A DNA stretch of 64,000 bases from Rhodanobacter denitrificans (GCF_000230695.2 NC_020541.1:3038001-3102000), one strand, 5' to 3'. Shown: positions 53,510-64,000, numbered from the stretch's first letter. The notes: generated by a model from the sequence alone, not told the origin. Numbers and translations are program-made.

Positions 53510-54688
53510 TCAGAAGAGTTCGATTTCGCCGGCGTCCATCGTGTTCTGCAACGCCGGGCCGCGCGAGCGCAGGCGCGCCTTCTCGCGCTGGATCGCCAGC
53601 CGGCTGCGCACGCGCTGGGCACGTTCCTCCAGCGCGTCGGCCTCCAGCGGGGCGCACGCCAGTTCCTCGATGTCGCGGGTGCACTCGGTGGTGACCTCCT
53701 GCAGCTCGGTCAGCCGGGTGCGGGTCTGGCTGATCAGCTGGCTCAGGATGTCCTCGAACTGCAGCGAGCGGATGGTGGTGGAGACGTCGCTGCCGAGGCC
53801 GCGATTGATCTCCACCGCCTGGTCGGCCACCGCGCTGGTGCGCGCGTCGCTCTCGGTGACGTGGGCGGTCATCGCGTCGATGCCGCCCTTGGCCGACAGC
53901 GCCACGTTGAGGTCCTGCGAGGCCATCGCGCCGATCAGCCCGCGCAGCTGTTCCATCGCCGAGCGCGCGCGCTCGACATGGCCGCCGATCTGCTCGTTGA
54001 GCTGGTTGGAGTTGCTGGCCAGGTTGCGGATCTCGCCGGCCACCACCGCGAAGCCGCGGCCGGATTCGCCGGCGCGCGCCGCCTCGATCGCCGCGTTCAG
54101 CGCCAGCAGGTTGGTTTCCTCGGCGATGGTGTTGACGTTCCTGAGCAGGCCAAACACCGCGTCCATCTCCTTCGCCATGCCGTCGATGCGGTAGACGATG
54201 CGCAGGCTCTCGCGCGACATCTGCACGATCATGCCGACGAAGTGCTCCAGCAGGTCGCCGGTGCGGGCGGCGAAATCCTGCACGCTGACGCCGCCGTCCT
54301 GCACCTCGATGATCTGCTTGAGCAGCGACTGCTGCAGCGCGGTCTTGCTGGACAGCCCGTCGAAACCGCCGCCCAGCTCGGACACCGCATCGCGCAGCAG
54401 GTCCAGGCCCTGGTGCAGCTCGCGGGTGGCGTGGCCGAGCTCGTCGACCAGCGCGCCGCGCACGTCTTCCAGCGCCTCGCGCACCGGTTCGGCGCGGGCG
54501 CCGGCGGCGGCCTGCACGGCCAGCGGCGCGGCGGGCCGTGCCGACAGCGCCCACGCCGCGGTCAGTGCCGCCACCAGCAACGGCGCCAGCCAGGCCGGGT
54601 GCCAGGCCAGCGCCAGCAGCAGGGCGACGGCGCTGGCGATCCAGCCGGCGGCTTGGCGTTGGAGCAAGAGAGCGGGAGTGAATGGCAT
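53510..54688 (-). CDS. Methyl-accepting chemotaxis protein without a periplasmic sensor, CheZ-like motif
   Basis: A 392-residue receptor. Two hydrophobic segments near the N-terminus (about 13-47) have almost no loop between them, so it has no periplasmic sensor domain. The signalling hairpin reads [17 protein letters not shown] followed by [17 protein letters not shown]. Downstream, around residue 315, [20 protein letters not shown] has the D-x-x-x-Q spacing of the CheZ active site. It ends in DAGEIELF. It lies between cheB and the STAS gene. It probably senses a cytoplasmic or membrane state. Confidence 0.87.
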   Translation of the reverse strand: MPFTPALLLQRQAAGWIASAVALLLALAWHPAWLAPLLVAALTAAWALSARPAAPLAVQAAAGARAEPVREALEDVRGALVDELGHATRELHQGLDLLRDAVSELGGGFDGLSSKTALQQSLLKQIIEVQDGGVSVQDFAARTGDLLEHFVGMIVQMSRESLRIVYRIDGMAKEMDAVFGLLRNVNTIAEETNLLALNAAIEAARAGESGRGFAVVAGEIRNLASNSNQLNEQIGGHVERARSAMEQLRGLIGAMASQDLNVALSAKGGIDAMTAHVTESDARTSAVADQAVEINRGLGSDVSTTIRSLQFEDILSQLISQTRTRLTELQEVTTECTRDIEELACAPLEADALEERAQRVRSRLAIQREKARLRSRGPALQNTMDAGEIELF

Positions 54689-54705
54689 GATCCGGTATCC
54701 GCGAG

Positions 54706-55797
54706 TCAGGCGCCGCCGGCGCCGGTATGGGGGTGGCGGGCCAGCGCCAGCAGGCGCGCCGCCATGTGTTCGATCGACTGCATTTCGCCCGCGGCGTCGA
54801 GCTTCCAGGCGGCACCGGGCATGCCCCACACCACCGAGCTGGGTTCGTCCTGCACCAGCGTGGCGGCGCCGGCCTGGCGCAGTTCCAGCAGGCCGCGCGC
54901 GCCGTCGTCGCCCATGCCGGTGAGCAGCGTGGCGATGGTGGCGGCGCCGGCGCTGGCCGCCAGCGAGCGGAACAGCACGTCGACGCTGGGGCGGTGCCGG
55001 TTCACCGGCGGGCCGTCGTGCAGCCGGCAGACGTACTTCGCGCCGTCCCACATCACCAGCAGGTGGTGGCTGCCTGGCGCGATGTAGGCATGGCCCGACT
55101 GGATCGGCTGGCCGTCCTGCGCCTCGCACACGCGCATCGCCGAGCAGCGGTCCATGCGCGCGGCGAACGGGCCGCTGAAGGCGGCCGGAATGTGCTGGGT
55201 CACCAGGATCGGCGGCGCGTCCGGCGGCATCGCCTCCAGCACCACGCGCACCGCCTCGGTGCCGCCGGTGGAAGCGCCGATCGCGATGATCGGGCTGCCG
55301 CCGCGCGTGCCCGCAGTCTGCGCGCGCGGCAGCACCGCGTCCGCCGACAGCCGTGGCGCCACGTCCAGCTTGCGCACCGTGGTGCGCGCGCGCGGCCTGG
55401 CCTGCGCCGCCTGCTTGACCTTGGCGCAGATCTCCAGCGCGTGCTCGCCAAAACTGCTGGCCAGGTCGCTGCTCGGCTTGGCCAGGAAATCCACCGCACC
55501 CAGTTCCAGCGCGCGCAGCGTCACCTCGGCACCCTGCGTGGTCAGCGACGACACCATCACCACCGGCATCGGCCGCAGCCGCATCAGGTTTTCCAGGAAG
55601 GTCAGCCCGTCCATGCGCGGCATCTCGACGTCCAGGGTCAGCACGTCGGGGTTGAGCTGCTTGATCTTGTCGCGGGCGATCAGCGGATCCGCCGCCGTGC
55701 CGACGACCTCGATGTCCGGATCGCAGGCAAGCATGGTCGACATCAGCTTGCGCACCAATGCGGAATCGTCGACTACCAGAACACGCACTCTATCCAT
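54706..55797 (-). CDS. cheB: Chemotaxis glutamate methylesterase CheB
   Basis: A response-regulator methylesterase/deamidase resetting receptors. It has 363 residues: receiver domain with D10, D11 and phospho-acceptor D56 ([12 protein letters not shown]), a linker (about 125-165), and a C-terminal esterase with S176 ([12 protein letters not shown]), H202 ([11 protein letters not shown]) and D298 ([10 protein letters not shown]). It works with CheR and CheD in the same operon. Confidence 0.96.
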   Translation of the reverse strand: MDRVRVLVVDDSALVRKLMSTMLACDPDIEVVGTAADPLIARDKIKQLNPDVLTLDVEMPRMDGLTFLENLMRLRPMPVVMVSSLTTQGAEVTLRALELGAVDFLAKPSSDLASSFGEHALEICAKVKQAAQARPRARTTVRKLDVAPRLSADAVLPRAQTAGTRGGSPIIAIGASTGGTEAVRVVLEAMPPDAPPILVTQHIPAAFSGPFAARMDRCSAMRVCEAQDGQPIQSGHAYIAPGSHHLLVMWDGAKYVCRLHDGPPVNRHRPSVDVLFRSLAASAGAATIATLLTGMGDDGARGLLELRQAGAATLVQDEPSSVVWGMPGAAWKLDAAGEMQSIEHMAARLLALARHPHTGAGGA

Positions 55798-55874
55798 TGC
55801 TCACCTTGCCATGCAGCCACGGCCCCGTCGCCCGCGACGGTGGCCCGATCGATTGCCACGCCGGAACCGCGACG

Positions 55875-56525
55875 CTAGAACAGCTCGACCTCACCCTTTA
55901 TCGGATCGTTTGCCAAACGCTTGAGGTAGCCGCGCTCGTCGGCCACCAGCGCCACGTCGTCGCTGCGGCGCAGCTGGCGCACGCGGACCCGCCCGCTGTG
56001 CGGGAAGAACTGCACCTGGCGCGGGTAGACGTCGCCCAGGTCCTCGGCCGCCAACTGCAGCCGCTCGGCCTCGATGTAGCGATGCACGAAGTCGATGTTG
56101 CGTTGGCCCACGTCGCTCAACTGGGCCAGCACGCGGCCGCCGCCGAACACCTTGACGCGCAGGTTCGCGCGCTGGCCGCCCGCCTTCAGGATCGCGTTGA
56201 TCAGCTGCTCCATCGCGTCGCTGCCGTAGCGCGCGGCGCGCCCGATGGCCGACGACCAGCTGTCGCGCTCGCCCATCGGCTCGGGCAGCATGAAGTGGTT
56301 CATGCCGCCGACGCCGCGCTCCGCATCGTGGATGCAGGCCGACACGCACGAACCGAGCACGGTGCTGACCAGCTCGTCGCTGCCGCTCACGTAGAACTCG
56401 CCCGGCAGCACCCTCACCACCATGCGGCCCTGGGCCGGGTCCCAGAACCGGCGCAAGTGCTCGAAGCCGGGCATGGCCTCGGGCAGCGTGGTGGTACGGC
56501 GCTCGGCCGTCACTACCGGCGTCAT
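55875..56525 (-). CDS. cheD: Chemoreceptor glutamine deamidase CheD
   Basis: Deamidates receptor glutamines and can bind CheC-type phosphatases. It has 216 residues: FYVSGSDELVSTVLGSCVSA with the active cysteine, GVGGMNHFMLP with the active His, ANLRVKVFGGGRVL, and DVGQRNIDFVHRYI. It has a longer C-terminus than the 160-residue norm. The ATG overlaps the cheR stop (ATGA). No cheC is in the window. Confidence 0.94.
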   Translation of the reverse strand: MTPVVTAERRTTTLPEAMPGFEHLRRFWDPAQGRMVVRVLPGEFYVSGSDELVSTVLGSCVSACIHDAERGVGGMNHFMLPEPMGERDSWSSAIGRAARYGSDAMEQLINAILKAGGQRANLRVKVFGGGRVLAQLSDVGQRNIDFVHRYIEAERLQLAAEDLGDVYPRQVQFFPHSGRVRVRQLRRSDDVALVADERGYLKRLANDPIKGEVELF

Positions 56526-57406
56526 CCGAGCTTCCGGTAGACGGTGCGGCCGATCAGCTCGAAATCGTCGTTGATGCCGTGCAGCGACTCGGAGTGGCCG
56601 AGGAACAGGTGGCCGCCGGCCGGCAGCAGCGCGGCGTAGCGGCGGAACAGGCGTTGCTTGGTCGGCTGGTCGAAGTAGATCACCACGTTGCGGCAGAAGA
56701 TCGCGTCGAACGGACCGCGCATGGGCCACTCGTGCAGCAGGTTCAACGGCTGCACGGTCACCAGTTCGCGCAGGCGCGGATGCACGCAGGCGAAGCCTTC
56801 GTACTCGCCGGCGCCGCGCAGCATCCAGCGGCACCGGCGCTCGTCGCTGATGCCGGCCAGCCGTTCCAGCGGATACACGCCGTTGCGCGCGGTTTCCAGC
56901 GCCTGCGGCGACAGGTCGGTGGCGAGGATCTTCGCGTCGATGCCCGCCGCGCCGTGCCGCTCCAGCGCCTCGGCCAGCACCATCGCCAGCGCATACGGCT
57001 CCTCGCCGGTGGAACAGCCGGCCGACCAGATCCTTAGACGGTCGCCGCTGCGGCGCTTCTGCTGCAGCCACTGCGGCAGCAGTTCGTCGACCAGCAGGTC
57101 GTAATGGTGCTGTTCGCGGAAGAAGGAGGTGACGTTGGTGCTGATCACGCTGGCGAGGTTGTCCAGCTCGCTCTGCGGGTCGTGCCGCAACAGCTCGCAG
57201 TACGCGCCGAAGTGGCGCAGGCCCAGCGCACGCAGCCGCCGCGCCAGGCGTCCCTGCACCAGCTGGCGCTTGTGTTCGCCCAGCGCGATGCCGCAATGCT
57301 CATAGACGAAGTCGCGCAGGAAGCGGAACTCGGCATCGCCGAGCGCCACCCCGCCGCCGTCCGCCGGCACGGCATCGCCTTGAACCATGCCGGCAGCGGC
57401 GCGCAC
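56522..57406 (-). CDS. cheR: Chemotaxis protein methyltransferase CheR
   Basis: SAM-dependent methylation of receptor glutamates. It has 294 residues from the GTG at 57406. An N-terminal helical domain (FLRDFVYEHCGIALGEHKRQ), then the methyltransferase fold: RIWSAGCSTGEEPYALAMVL, ATDLSPQALETAR, FCRNVVIYFD, GHLFLGHSESL. The start is decided by a GGAAGGAG ribosome site nine bases before the GTG; the ATG six codons later has none. Begins two bases after the receptor gene stop. Confidence 0.95.
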   Translation of the reverse strand: MRAAAGMVQGDAVPADGGGVALGDAEFRFLRDFVYEHCGIALGEHKRQLVQGRLARRLRALGLRHFGAYCELLRHDPQSELDNLASVISTNVTSFFREQHHYDLLVDELLPQWLQQKRRSGDRLRIWSAGCSTGEEPYALAMVLAEALERHGAAGIDAKILATDLSPQALETARNGVYPLERLAGISDERRCRWMLRGAGEYEGFACVHPRLRELVTVQPLNLLHEWPMRGPFDAIFCRNVVIYFDQPTKQRLFRRYAALLPAGGHLFLGHSESLHGINDDFELIGRTVYRKLG

Positions 57407-57408
57407 GT

Positions 57409-59130
57409 TCAGAACTCCTTCCAGACGCCGGCATCCGCCGTCTCGGCGGCAACGGCGCGCGGCGGCGCCTTGCGTACCGCGGCGAACACCGCCTCGGTGG
57501 CGCGGGCCACGTCCTTCGCGCGCTCCGGCGGTGCCGCCGGCGACGCCGCGCCATCATCGGCCAGGCGGAAGAAGCCCACCTGGTTGGACAGGTCGCCGGC
57601 CTGCTCCTGCATGGCGCGGGCGGCGGCCGAAGCCTCTTCCACCAGCGCGGCGTTCTGCTGGGTCATCTCGTCCATCTGCATCACGGCGTTGTTGACCTGG
57701 TCGATGCCGGCCGACTGCTCCTGGCTGGCCGCAGCGATCTCGGCCACGATGTCGGTGACCTTCTTCACGCTCTCGACGATCTCGGCCAGCGCCTTGCCGG
57801 ACTGGTTGACCAGCTCCGAGCCGCAACGCACCTTCTCCTCGCTCTCGGCGATCAGGCCCTTGATCTCCTTCGCCGCGCCGGCGCTGCGCTGCGCCAGGCT
57901 GCGCACCTCGCTGGCCACGACCGCGAAACCACGGCCCTGCTCGCCGGCGCGCGCCGCTTCCACCGCGGCGTTCAGCGCCAGCAGGTTGGTCTGGAACGCG
58001 ATCTCCTGGATCAGCCCCACGATGTCGCCGATCTTGCGGCTGGAGGCGTCGATCTCGCCCATCGCGGCAATCGCCCTGCCCGCCACCTCGCCGCCACGCT
58101 CGGCCTGCTCACGGGCGCCGCGGGCCAGCTGGTTGGCGTGGCTGGCGTTCTCCGCGTTCTGCTTCACGGTGGAGGTCATCTGCTCCATCGACGAGGCGGT
58201 CTCTTCCAGGCTGGAAGCCTGCTCCTGCGTGCGCTGGCTGAGGTCGTCGTTGCCGCGCGCGATCTGCTGCGCCGCGCTCGACACCGCATCGGAGCCGTGG
58301 CGCACCTCGCCCACGATCGCGCCGAGGCGCTCGTCCATGCTGCGGAAGGCGTCCAGCAACCGGCCCAGCTCGTCCTGCCGCTTGACCTTGATGACATGGC
58401 CCAGCCGGCCTTCGGCGATGGCATGCGCCACCTTGACCAGATGCGTCAGCGTGCCGCTGATCGAGCGCACCAGCAGGGTCGACACCAGCAGCGCGAACAG
58501 CAGGCCGCCAATCAGCGCGAACAGCACCAGGTTGCGCACCAGCTTGTAGCGGCTGACCTGCGCCTGATAGATCTGCTTCACCTCGTCGCTCTGCGCCTGC
58601 ATCAGCTTGTTGATGGTGTCCACGCGCAGCATCAGCTCAGGGCGCACCTGCATTTCCAGCAGGTCGCCGGTGCCTTCGTCGTTTTGCGCCAGCGCGTCGT
58701 AGATGTCCTTGAGACCGCTCAGGTAGTCCGCATCGGTGGCGCGGTAGGCCTTGTACTTCGCGGCGATGTCCGCGCTCATCGGCATCGTCGACAGCTGCTT
58801 GTTGACCTCGGCGATCTCCTTCTGCAGGCGCTCGGACTCGGCGACCTTCTGCTTCATCTGGTCGGGTTTGCCGATCGCCCCGGCCGCTTCGCCGAGCACG
58901 ATGAAGTCGGTCAGCGACTTGACGCGCAGGCTGCCGATCAGCTGGGCCGGCACCATCGCCTCTTCGTAGCTGCGCCGCATGCCCTCGTTCTGCCAGGACA
59001 TCATGCCGAGGCCGACCGCCGCGCCGGCCGCGAGCATCAGCCCGAGCAGCGCGAACACGCCGATCAGGCGCGCCTTGACGGACAGCGTCGGCAACTTGGT
59101 GAAACGTGCCATGAATTTCTTGATGTTCAT
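57409..59130 (-). CDS. Methyl-accepting chemotaxis protein with 4HB sensor and WKEF tail
   Basis: A 573-residue receptor: membrane helix (about 23-45), a four-helix-bundle periplasmic sensor to about 200, a second helix ([20 protein letters not shown]), HAMP, and the signalling coil with the canonical tip [20 protein letters not shown] then [15 protein letters not shown]. Methylation segments [16 protein letters not shown] and [17 protein letters not shown] are clear. The last residues VWKEF form a W-x-x-F docking peptide like E. coli NWETF, for CheR/CheB. First of the two tailed receptors around cheW. Confidence 0.95.
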   Translation of the reverse strand: MNIKKFMARFTKLPTLSVKARLIGVFALLGLMLAAGAAVGLGMMSWQNEGMRRSYEEAMVPAQLIGSLRVKSLTDFIVLGEAAGAIGKPDQMKQKVAESERLQKEIAEVNKQLSTMPMSADIAAKYKAYRATDADYLSGLKDIYDALAQNDEGTGDLLEMQVRPELMLRVDTINKLMQAQSDEVKQIYQAQVSRYKLVRNLVLFALIGGLLFALLVSTLLVRSISGTLTHLVKVAHAIAEGRLGHVIKVKRQDELGRLLDAFRSMDERLGAIVGEVRHGSDAVSSAAQQIARGNDDLSQRTQEQASSLEETASSMEQMTSTVKQNAENASHANQLARGAREQAERGGEVAGRAIAAMGEIDASSRKIGDIVGLIQEIAFQTNLLALNAAVEAARAGEQGRGFAVVASEVRSLAQRSAGAAKEIKGLIAESEEKVRCGSELVNQSGKALAEIVESVKKVTDIVAEIAAASQEQSAGIDQVNNAVMQMDEMTQQNAALVEEASAAARAMQEQAGDLSNQVGFFRLADDGAASPAAPPERAKDVARATEAVFAAVRKAPPRAVAAETADAGVWKEF

Positions 59131-59148
59131 CGTGATTCCCGGATCGGA

Positions 59149-59655
59149 TCAGGCGGCAACTTCGACATCCCGGACGCCGGTCAGCGCGGCGTCCAGCGTT
59201 TCAACGTCTTCCGGACGCATCAGCTTCTCCACGTCCAGCAGCATCACCATGCGCTCGACGTGGGTGGCCAGGCCCTTCAGGTAGCGCGTGTCGACGATCG
59301 CGCCCATGTCAGGCACCGGCTTGATCGCCGCCGGCTCGATGTCGACCACGTCGGACACCGCATCCACCACGATGCCGAACAACCGCTCGGCGACCGCCAC
59401 GATGATCACCACCGTGCTGTCGCCGTAGCTTTCGCGTGCCAGGCCGAAGCGCAGGCGCAGGTCCATCACCGGCACGATCGCGCCGCGCAGGTTCAGCACG
59501 CCCAGCACGTAGTCGGGGGTCTGCGGGATGCGGGTGACCCGCGACCAGCCGCGGATCTCGCGCACCGACAGGATGTCCACGCCGTATTCCTCGCCCGCCA
59601 GGTTGAACGTCAACTGCTGGACGGTGGGGGCCGTGGCCGCGTTGTCTTCGTACAT
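59149..59655 (-). CDS. cheW: Chemotaxis coupling protein CheW
   Basis: Adaptor joining CheA to receptors. It has 168 residues, two SH3-like subdomains: QQLTFNLAGEEYGVDILSV, REIRGWSRVTRIPQTPDYVL, GVLNLRGAIVPVMDLRLRFG, and FGIVVDAVSDVV. It lies between the two tailed receptor genes. Only one cheW is present in the window. Confidence 0.96.
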   Translation of the reverse strand: MYEDNAATAPTVQQLTFNLAGEEYGVDILSVREIRGWSRVTRIPQTPDYVLGVLNLRGAIVPVMDLRLRFGLARESYGDSTVVIIVAVAERLFGIVVDAVSDVVDIEPAAIKPVPDMGAIVDTRYLKGLATHVERMVMLLDVEKLMRPEDVETLDAALTGVRDVEVAA

Positions 59656-59793
59656 GGATCGTCTACCTCGTGATGGGCGCCTGCGGGCGCCCGGCCTCGA
59701 TGTTGTATCGGCCCCGCCAGAGAGGACTTGAGCACGCCGCCGCAGCCCGCCGCCCGCGCCGCCACGTCACCGCGACGACGCGGAAGCCACCGC

Positions 59794-61515
59794 TCAGAAC
59801 TCGCTCCAGCCGTCGGCCGCCGCGACGGCGGCGACCGGCCCGGCATGCCGCGCCGGTCGCGCCGCTCGCGGCGGCATCGGCAGCACGCGCGCGCTCGGCC
59901 CAGCGGGTGCGGCAGGCGCGGCTGCCGGCACGGCCGCGTGTCCGTCCAGCCGGAAGAACGCCACCTGCCGCCGCAGTTCGTCGGCCTGCTCCTGCATCGC
60001 CCGCGCCGCCGCCGCCGCCTCTTCCACCAGCGCCGCGTTCTGCTGGGTCACCTCGTCCATCTGCATCACCGCGCGGTTCACCTGGTCGATGCCGACGGAC
60101 TGTTCCTGGCTGGCCGCGGCGATCTCCGCCACGATGTCGGTGACCTTCTTCACGCTGTCCACGATGCCTGCCAGCGCCGCGCCGGACTGGTCCACCAGCA
60201 CGCTGCCGGCGTGCACCCGTTCCACGCTTTCCTTGATCAGGCCCTTGATCTCCTTCGCCGCCGCCGCACTGCGCTGCGACAGGCTGCGCACCTCGCTGGC
60301 CACCACCGCGAAACCACGGCCCTGCTCGCCGGCGCGCGCCGCCTCCACCGCCGCGTTCAGCGACAACAGGCTGGTCTGGAACGCGATCTCGTCGATCAGC
60401 CCCACGATGTCGGCGATCTTGCGGCTGGAGGCGTTGATCTCGCTCATCGCTGCCACCGCCTGCGCCGCCACTTCGCCGCCGCGCTCGGCTTGCTCGCGCG
60501 CACCGCTGGCGAGCTGGTTGGCGTAGCCGGCGTTCTCCGCGTTCTGCTTCACGGTGGAGGTCATCTGCTCCATCGAGGCGGCGGTTTCCTCCAGGCTCGA
60601 CGCCTGTTCCTGCGTGCGCTGGCTCAGGTCGTCGTTGCCCTTGGCGATCTGCTGCGCCGCGCAGCTCACCGCCTGCGAACCGTGCTGCACTTCGCCCACG
60701 ATGCCGGTCAGCTTGTCGCGCATGCGCACCAGCTCGGCCAGCAGACTGCCCACGGCGAAGGCCTTGCCGCCGTCGTCCCGGCCGAGATCGCCGTTGGCGA
60801 TGCGCGTGGCCATGGCCACCGCAAAACCCGGCTCGCCGCCGATGCTGCGGCGGATGCTGCGCAGCGACACCCACACCAGGGCGATCACCAGCAGGCCCAG
60901 CAGGCCGGCCCGGGTCAGGTTCACCATCAGCGTGTGGCGGAACTGCGCGTCGATGTCGTCGAAATAGGCGCCGGCGCCGAAATGCATGCCCCACGGCTGG
61001 AAGCGCTCGGTGTAGGTGAGCTTGCCCACCACCTTGCGGGTGCTGGGCTTGAGCCAGTCGTAGTAGGTCACGCCGCGGCCGTCCTTCATGTCGATGTCGT
61101 GCATCGCCTGGAAGATCGGCTTGCCGTTCTGGTCGGTCATCTCGCGCACACTGGTACCCAGTTTGTCCAGCATCACCGGGTGCTCGGTCAGCACGTAGTT
61201 GTCATCGAACGCGAACACGTAGCCGGCGCCCTTGTCCCACTGCATGTCGCGGATCTGCGCCAGGGCCCGCTTCTGCGCCTCGGCCTCGCCGAACTCGCCC
61301 CTGGCCGCGCGCTGGTGGAAGCTGCTGGCCACCGAAACCGCCGATTCGATCTCGCTGCGCAGCAGGCGTTCGAGCCCTTCCATCTGGCTGGCGCGGCTCT
61401 GCAACGCGTTCATCACGGTCAGGCCGAACAGCCCCAGCACGACCACCGACACCACCATGACCAGCCGCGCATTCAGGCTGAGCCGATCAAAGAACCCGCG
61501 TATTCCGGACAACAT
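59794..61515 (-). CDS. Methyl-accepting chemotaxis protein with single Cache sensor and WSEF tail
   Basis: A 573-residue receptor: membrane helix (about 17-38), a single Cache periplasmic domain ([72 protein letters not shown]) as found for small organic acids, a second helix ([16 protein letters not shown]), HAMP-like linker and signalling coil with tip [20 protein letters not shown]. It ends in DGWSEF, a W-x-x-F docking tail. An Ala/Pro-rich linker of about 45 residues lets the tail reach out. The ATG at 61515 was chosen; the upstream extension is non-conserved. Confidence 0.94.
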   Translation of the reverse strand: MLSGIRGFFDRLSLNARLVMVVSVVVLGLFGLTVMNALQSRASQMEGLERLLRSEIESAVSVASSFHQRAARGEFGEAEAQKRALAQIRDMQWDKGAGYVFAFDDNYVLTEHPVMLDKLGTSVREMTDQNGKPIFQAMHDIDMKDGRGVTYYDWLKPSTRKVVGKLTYTERFQPWGMHFGAGAYFDDIDAQFRHTLMVNLTRAGLLGLLVIALVWVSLRSIRRSIGGEPGFAVAMATRIANGDLGRDDGGKAFAVGSLLAELVRMRDKLTGIVGEVQHGSQAVSCAAQQIAKGNDDLSQRTQEQASSLEETAASMEQMTSTVKQNAENAGYANQLASGAREQAERGGEVAAQAVAAMSEINASSRKIADIVGLIDEIAFQTSLLSLNAAVEAARAGEQGRGFAVVASEVRSLSQRSAAAAKEIKGLIKESVERVHAGSVLVDQSGAALAGIVDSVKKVTDIVAEIAAASQEQSVGIDQVNRAVMQMDEVTQQNAALVEEAAAAARAMQEQADELRRQVAFFRLDGHAAVPAAAPAAPAGPSARVLPMPPRAARPARHAGPVAAVAAADGWSEF

Positions 61516-61666
61516 GTCGCAAACCTCAACCTCGTAAAAGAAGCCCGCCAGCCACGACGGCCATGCGGGGTGGCGCGCAAAGACGCCGGAACCTTCGCCA
61601 GCGGAAGCGCCCGCTCCGTTCGCGCATTGCTTCACGCCGTGGCCGCGGCCACGGCAACTGCGTGTC

Positions 61667-63658
61667 TCAGGCGGCCTTGCTGCGCCGCCCCAGCCGCACC
61701 ACGCCGCCCACATCGACGATCAGCGCGACCGAGCCGTCGCTGAGGATGGTCGCGCCGGACACGCCCTGCACCCGCTGGTAGTGCTTCTCCAACGACTTGA
61801 TCACCGCCTGCTGCTGGCCGAGCAGGTCGTCCACCAGCAGGCCCACGCGGCGGCTGTCGTCCTCGATCACCACCACGATGCCGCGCTCGACCTCGGTGAT
61901 CGCGTCGGCGCAGTCGAAGGCGCGGTGCAGCCGCATCAGCGGCAGGTACTCGCCGCGGAACTGGAACACCTCGCCGCCGCCGGCGATCCGCCGCACCGCC
62001 TCGGCGCCGAGTCGCTGCGACTCGACGATCGAGGTCAGCGGCACGATGTAGCGCTCGTGGCCCACCGCGGTCACCAGCCCGTCGATGATGGCCAGGGTCA
62101 GCGGCAGCGCGATGGTGAACACGCTGCCCTTGCCCGCCTCGCTCTTCACGCCGACGCTGCCACCGAGGTCGCGCACGTTGCGCCGCACGACGTCCATGCC
62201 GACACCGCGGCCGGACAGGTCGGTGGCCTGCGCGGCGGTGGAGAAGCCCGGCTGGAAGATCAGCTCGGCCACCTCGGTGTCGCTGGGTTCCTGGCCGGCG
62301 CCGAGCAGCCCGCGCTGCTGCGCCTTGGCCACGATGGCGGCGCGATTCAGCCCAGCGCCGTCGTCGCTGATCTGCACCACGATGTTGCCGCCTTCGTGAT
62401 AGGCGTTGAGCTTGAGCGTGCCGGTCTCCGGCTTGCCGGCGGCCTTGCGCTGCGCCGGCAACTCCAGGCCGTGGTCGATCGCGTTGCGCACCAGGTGCAC
62501 CAGCGGGTCGCCGATCTTCTCCAGCACCGTCTTGTCCAGCTCGGTGTGCTCGCCGTGCAGCTCCAGCCGGACCTGCTTGCCGAGCTTGCGCTCCAGGTCG
62601 CGCACCAGCCGCGGGAAGCGGTTGAACACCGAGCCGATCGGCAGCATGCGGATGCGCATCACGCTCTCCTGCAGCTCGCGGGTGTTGCGTTCGAGCTGCA
62701 GCAGGCCTTCGCGCAGGCGCTCCAGTTGCGAGGGCTGGAAGTTCTCGCCGATGTCGCTGAGCATCGACTGGGTGATCACCAGCTCGCCCATCATGTCGAT
62801 CAGCGCATCGACCTTGTCGATGCCGACGCGGATCGAACTGCCTTCGCCGGCGGTGGTGGCTTCGCGTGCCGGCGGCGCGGCGGGCGCGGGCGCTGCTGCG
62901 GGAGCGGCAACCGCCGCCAGTGCCGCCGCGGCCGACGATTCCGCGGCCAGCGCCGCGATGGCCAGCTCGCAGTCGCCGTCGAGCCAGTCGAACACGGCGT
63001 CGACGTCGCCGCGCGCCACCGCGCCGTGCAGGCGCAGCTCCCAGCCGAGATGGCAATGGCCGGGATCGAGCTCGGCCAGTCGCGCCGGCGCACTGTCGAG
63101 CACGAAGGCCCGCCGCACTTCCAGCCGGCCCAGTTGCCCAAGCTCGCGGAACAGCCGCAACGGATCGTTGCCGGTCTGCAGCAGGTGCGGCAGCGCGACG
63201 AAACGGATGTCCCAGCCGTTCGCCGATGCGGCCTTCGGCGCGGCCGCGGCGGGCGCCGTCGCCAGCTCGCCGCTGACCAGCCGCACCAGTTCGCCGCGCA
63301 GCGCCTCGCTGCCGGCGTCGGCCGCCGGCTGGTCGCTGCCCGAGCGCGCCAGCATGGCGCGCAGGCAGTCGACCGAGCGCAGCAGCAGGTCGATCAGCTC
63401 CGCATCCACCGCGCGGCGCTCGCTGCGCACTTCCTCCAGCAGCGATTCGGCCACGTGGGTGAACGCGGCGACGTCGGCGAAACCGAAGGTCGCCGCGCCG
63501 CCCTTGATCGAATGTGCCGCGCGGAAGATCGTGTGTACCAGCTCGTGGTCGGTCGAACCCGAATCCAGCGCCAGCAACGCCGTCTCCATCGCGTCCAGCC
63601 CTTCCAGGCTTTCCTCGAAGAAGGTCTTGTGGAATTGAGTCAGGTCGACGGCGCCCAT
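61667..63658 (-). CDS. cheA: Chemotaxis histidine kinase CheA
   Basis: Receptor-controlled kinase phosphorylating CheY and CheB. It has 663 residues. P1 Hpt domain with H49 ([18 protein letters not shown]), a middle domain (about 150-240) in place of a clear CheY-binding P2, dimerisation P3 (about 275-335), ATPase P4 with N box [14 protein letters not shown]1 DDGAGLN and G2 [13 protein letters not shown], and P5 CheW-like domain ([33 protein letters not shown]). Directly follows cheY. Confidence 0.96.
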   Translation of the reverse strand: MGAVDLTQFHKTFFEESLEGLDAMETALLALDSGSTDHELVHTIFRAAHSIKGGAATFGFADVAAFTHVAESLLEEVRSERRAVDAELIDLLLRSVDCLRAMLARSGSDQPAADAGSEALRGELVRLVSGELATAPAAAAPKAASANGWDIRFVALPHLLQTGNDPLRLFRELGQLGRLEVRRAFVLDSAPARLAELDPGHCHLGWELRLHGAVARGDVDAVFDWLDGDCELAIAALAAESSAAAALAAVAAPAAAPAPAAPPAREATTAGEGSSIRVGIDKVDALIDMMGELVITQSMLSDIGENFQPSQLERLREGLLQLERNTRELQESVMRIRMLPIGSVFNRFPRLVRDLERKLGKQVRLELHGEHTELDKTVLEKIGDPLVHLVRNAIDHGLELPAQRKAAGKPETGTLKLNAYHEGGNIVVQISDDGAGLNRAAIVAKAQQRGLLGAGQEPSDTEVAELIFQPGFSTAAQATDLSGRGVGMDVVRRNVRDLGGSVGVKSEAGKGSVFTIALPLTLAIIDGLVTAVGHERYIVPLTSIVESQRLGAEAVRRIAGGGEVFQFRGEYLPLMRLHRAFDCADAITEVERGIVVVIEDDSRRVGLLVDDLLGQQQAVIKSLEKHYQRVQGVSGATILSDGSVALIVDVGGVVRLGRRSKAA

Positions 63659-63668
63659 GGATCTTCCT

Positions 63669-64000
63669 TCAGCCCAGCACGCGCTTGACGGTGGCCAGCA
63701 GCTGCTCCGGGTCGAACGGCTTGACCAGCCAGCCGGTGGCGCCGGCCGCCTTGCCTTCCATCTTCTTCTCGGTGTGCGACTCGGTGGTCAGCATCAGGAT
63801 CGGCACGCCCTTGTAGGCGTCCATCGTGCGCAGCTCGCGCACCATGGCGATGCCGTCCATCACCGGCATGTTGACGTCGGCCAGCACCAGGTCGAACGCG
63901 CTGCCGCGCGCCACGTCCAGCGCCAGTTGCCCGTTCTCGGCCTCGGCCACCTCGTGCCCGGCGCCGCGCAGGGTGAACGCCACCATGCCGCGCATCGAGA
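63669..64000 (-). CDS. cheY: Response regulator CheY, 5' end cut by window edge
   Basis: Single receiver domain; 110 residues are visible and the start with the acidic pocket (DDS) lies beyond base 64000. The phospho-acceptor Asp is in LVLADVNMPVMDGIAMV; the switch Thr is in LMLTTESH and the conserved Lys is in GWLVKPFDPEQLL. It heads the visible chemosensory operon on the minus strand and lies 10 bases before cheA. Whether more genes precede it is not visible. Confidence 0.94.
   Translation of the reverse strand, partial: SMRGMVAFTLRGAGHEVAEAENGQLALDVARGSAFDLVLADVNMPVMDGIAMVRELRTMDAYKGVPILMLTTESHTEKKMEGKAAGATGWLVKPFDPEQLLATVKRVLG

Noticed and set aside
1..64000. CRISPR array, insertion sequence, phage or rRNA genes
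   Set aside because: No regularly spaced direct repeats, transposase, integrase or ribosomal RNA sequence was seen anywhere in the window.

Overview
The window is a 64 kb piece of chromosome from a high-GC gammaproteobacterium. It is most likely a member of Rhodanobacteraceae or Xanthomonadales (Rhodanobacter-like). This is inferred from a class II NirK fused to cytochrome c, an Oar-type TonB receptor, the petABC-sspAB block, the fabA-fabB pair and the deoCABD order. No database was searched. Genes are densely packed, with many 4-base ATGA/GTGA overlaps.

Layout. (1) 1-9.1 kb: a deoC-deoA-deoB-deoD nucleoside catabolism operon whose deoD runs off the left edge, then fabA-fabB-trhA and nadA-nadB. 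(2) 9.3-15.2 kb: an anaerobic nitrogen-oxide region. It holds a DUF2249-NnrS-DGC operon, an AlgE-like outer-membrane porin, a lipoprotein NirK with a C-terminal cytochrome c, and an Fnr-type regulator with its four cluster cysteines. Four FNR/DNR-like boxes lie in this 5 kb, three of them upstream of genes. (3) 15.4-19.25 kb: a divergent chemoreceptor and an EAL-GGDEF protein, bounded on one side by an intact tRNA-Asn and on the other by a decayed copy of the 3' half of that tRNA. This is the geometry left by an element integrated at a tRNA. (4) 19.3-35.7 kb: ppnN, a large Oar-like receptor, an OlsF-like fused acyltransferase, marC, an SDR and grxD, sodB, purEK, a Trm112-like protein, DUF1631-nadC, a DUF3301 protein, and sspA-sspB. 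(5) 35.7-42.9 kb: petABC (cytochrome bc1), divergent from a DegS-like protease, then a lytic transglycosylase, miaB and a GNAT. (6) 43-53.1 kb: a TetR-HlyD-ABC export operon with a palindromic operator candidate, phoH-ybeY-corC, a DUF4105 protein, corA, a NUDIX hydrolase, and two paralogous small secreted proteins facing away from each other. (7) 53.2-64 kb: a chemosensory operon on the minus strand, cheY-cheA-mcp-cheW-mcp-cheR-cheD-cheB-mcp-STAS, with cheY cut by the right edge.

How the genes work together. The Fnr protein probably senses oxygen and switches on nirK, the porin gene and the NnrS operon through the TTGAC-N4-GTCAA-like boxes. NirK makes nitric oxide, and NnrS-type proteins are linked to coping with it. 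The che operon codes for a complete adaptation pathway (CheR, CheB, CheD), and two of its receptors end in W-x-x-F docking tails. It has no recognisable cheZ inside the window, but its last receptor carries a D-x-x-x-Q segment that resembles the CheZ active site.
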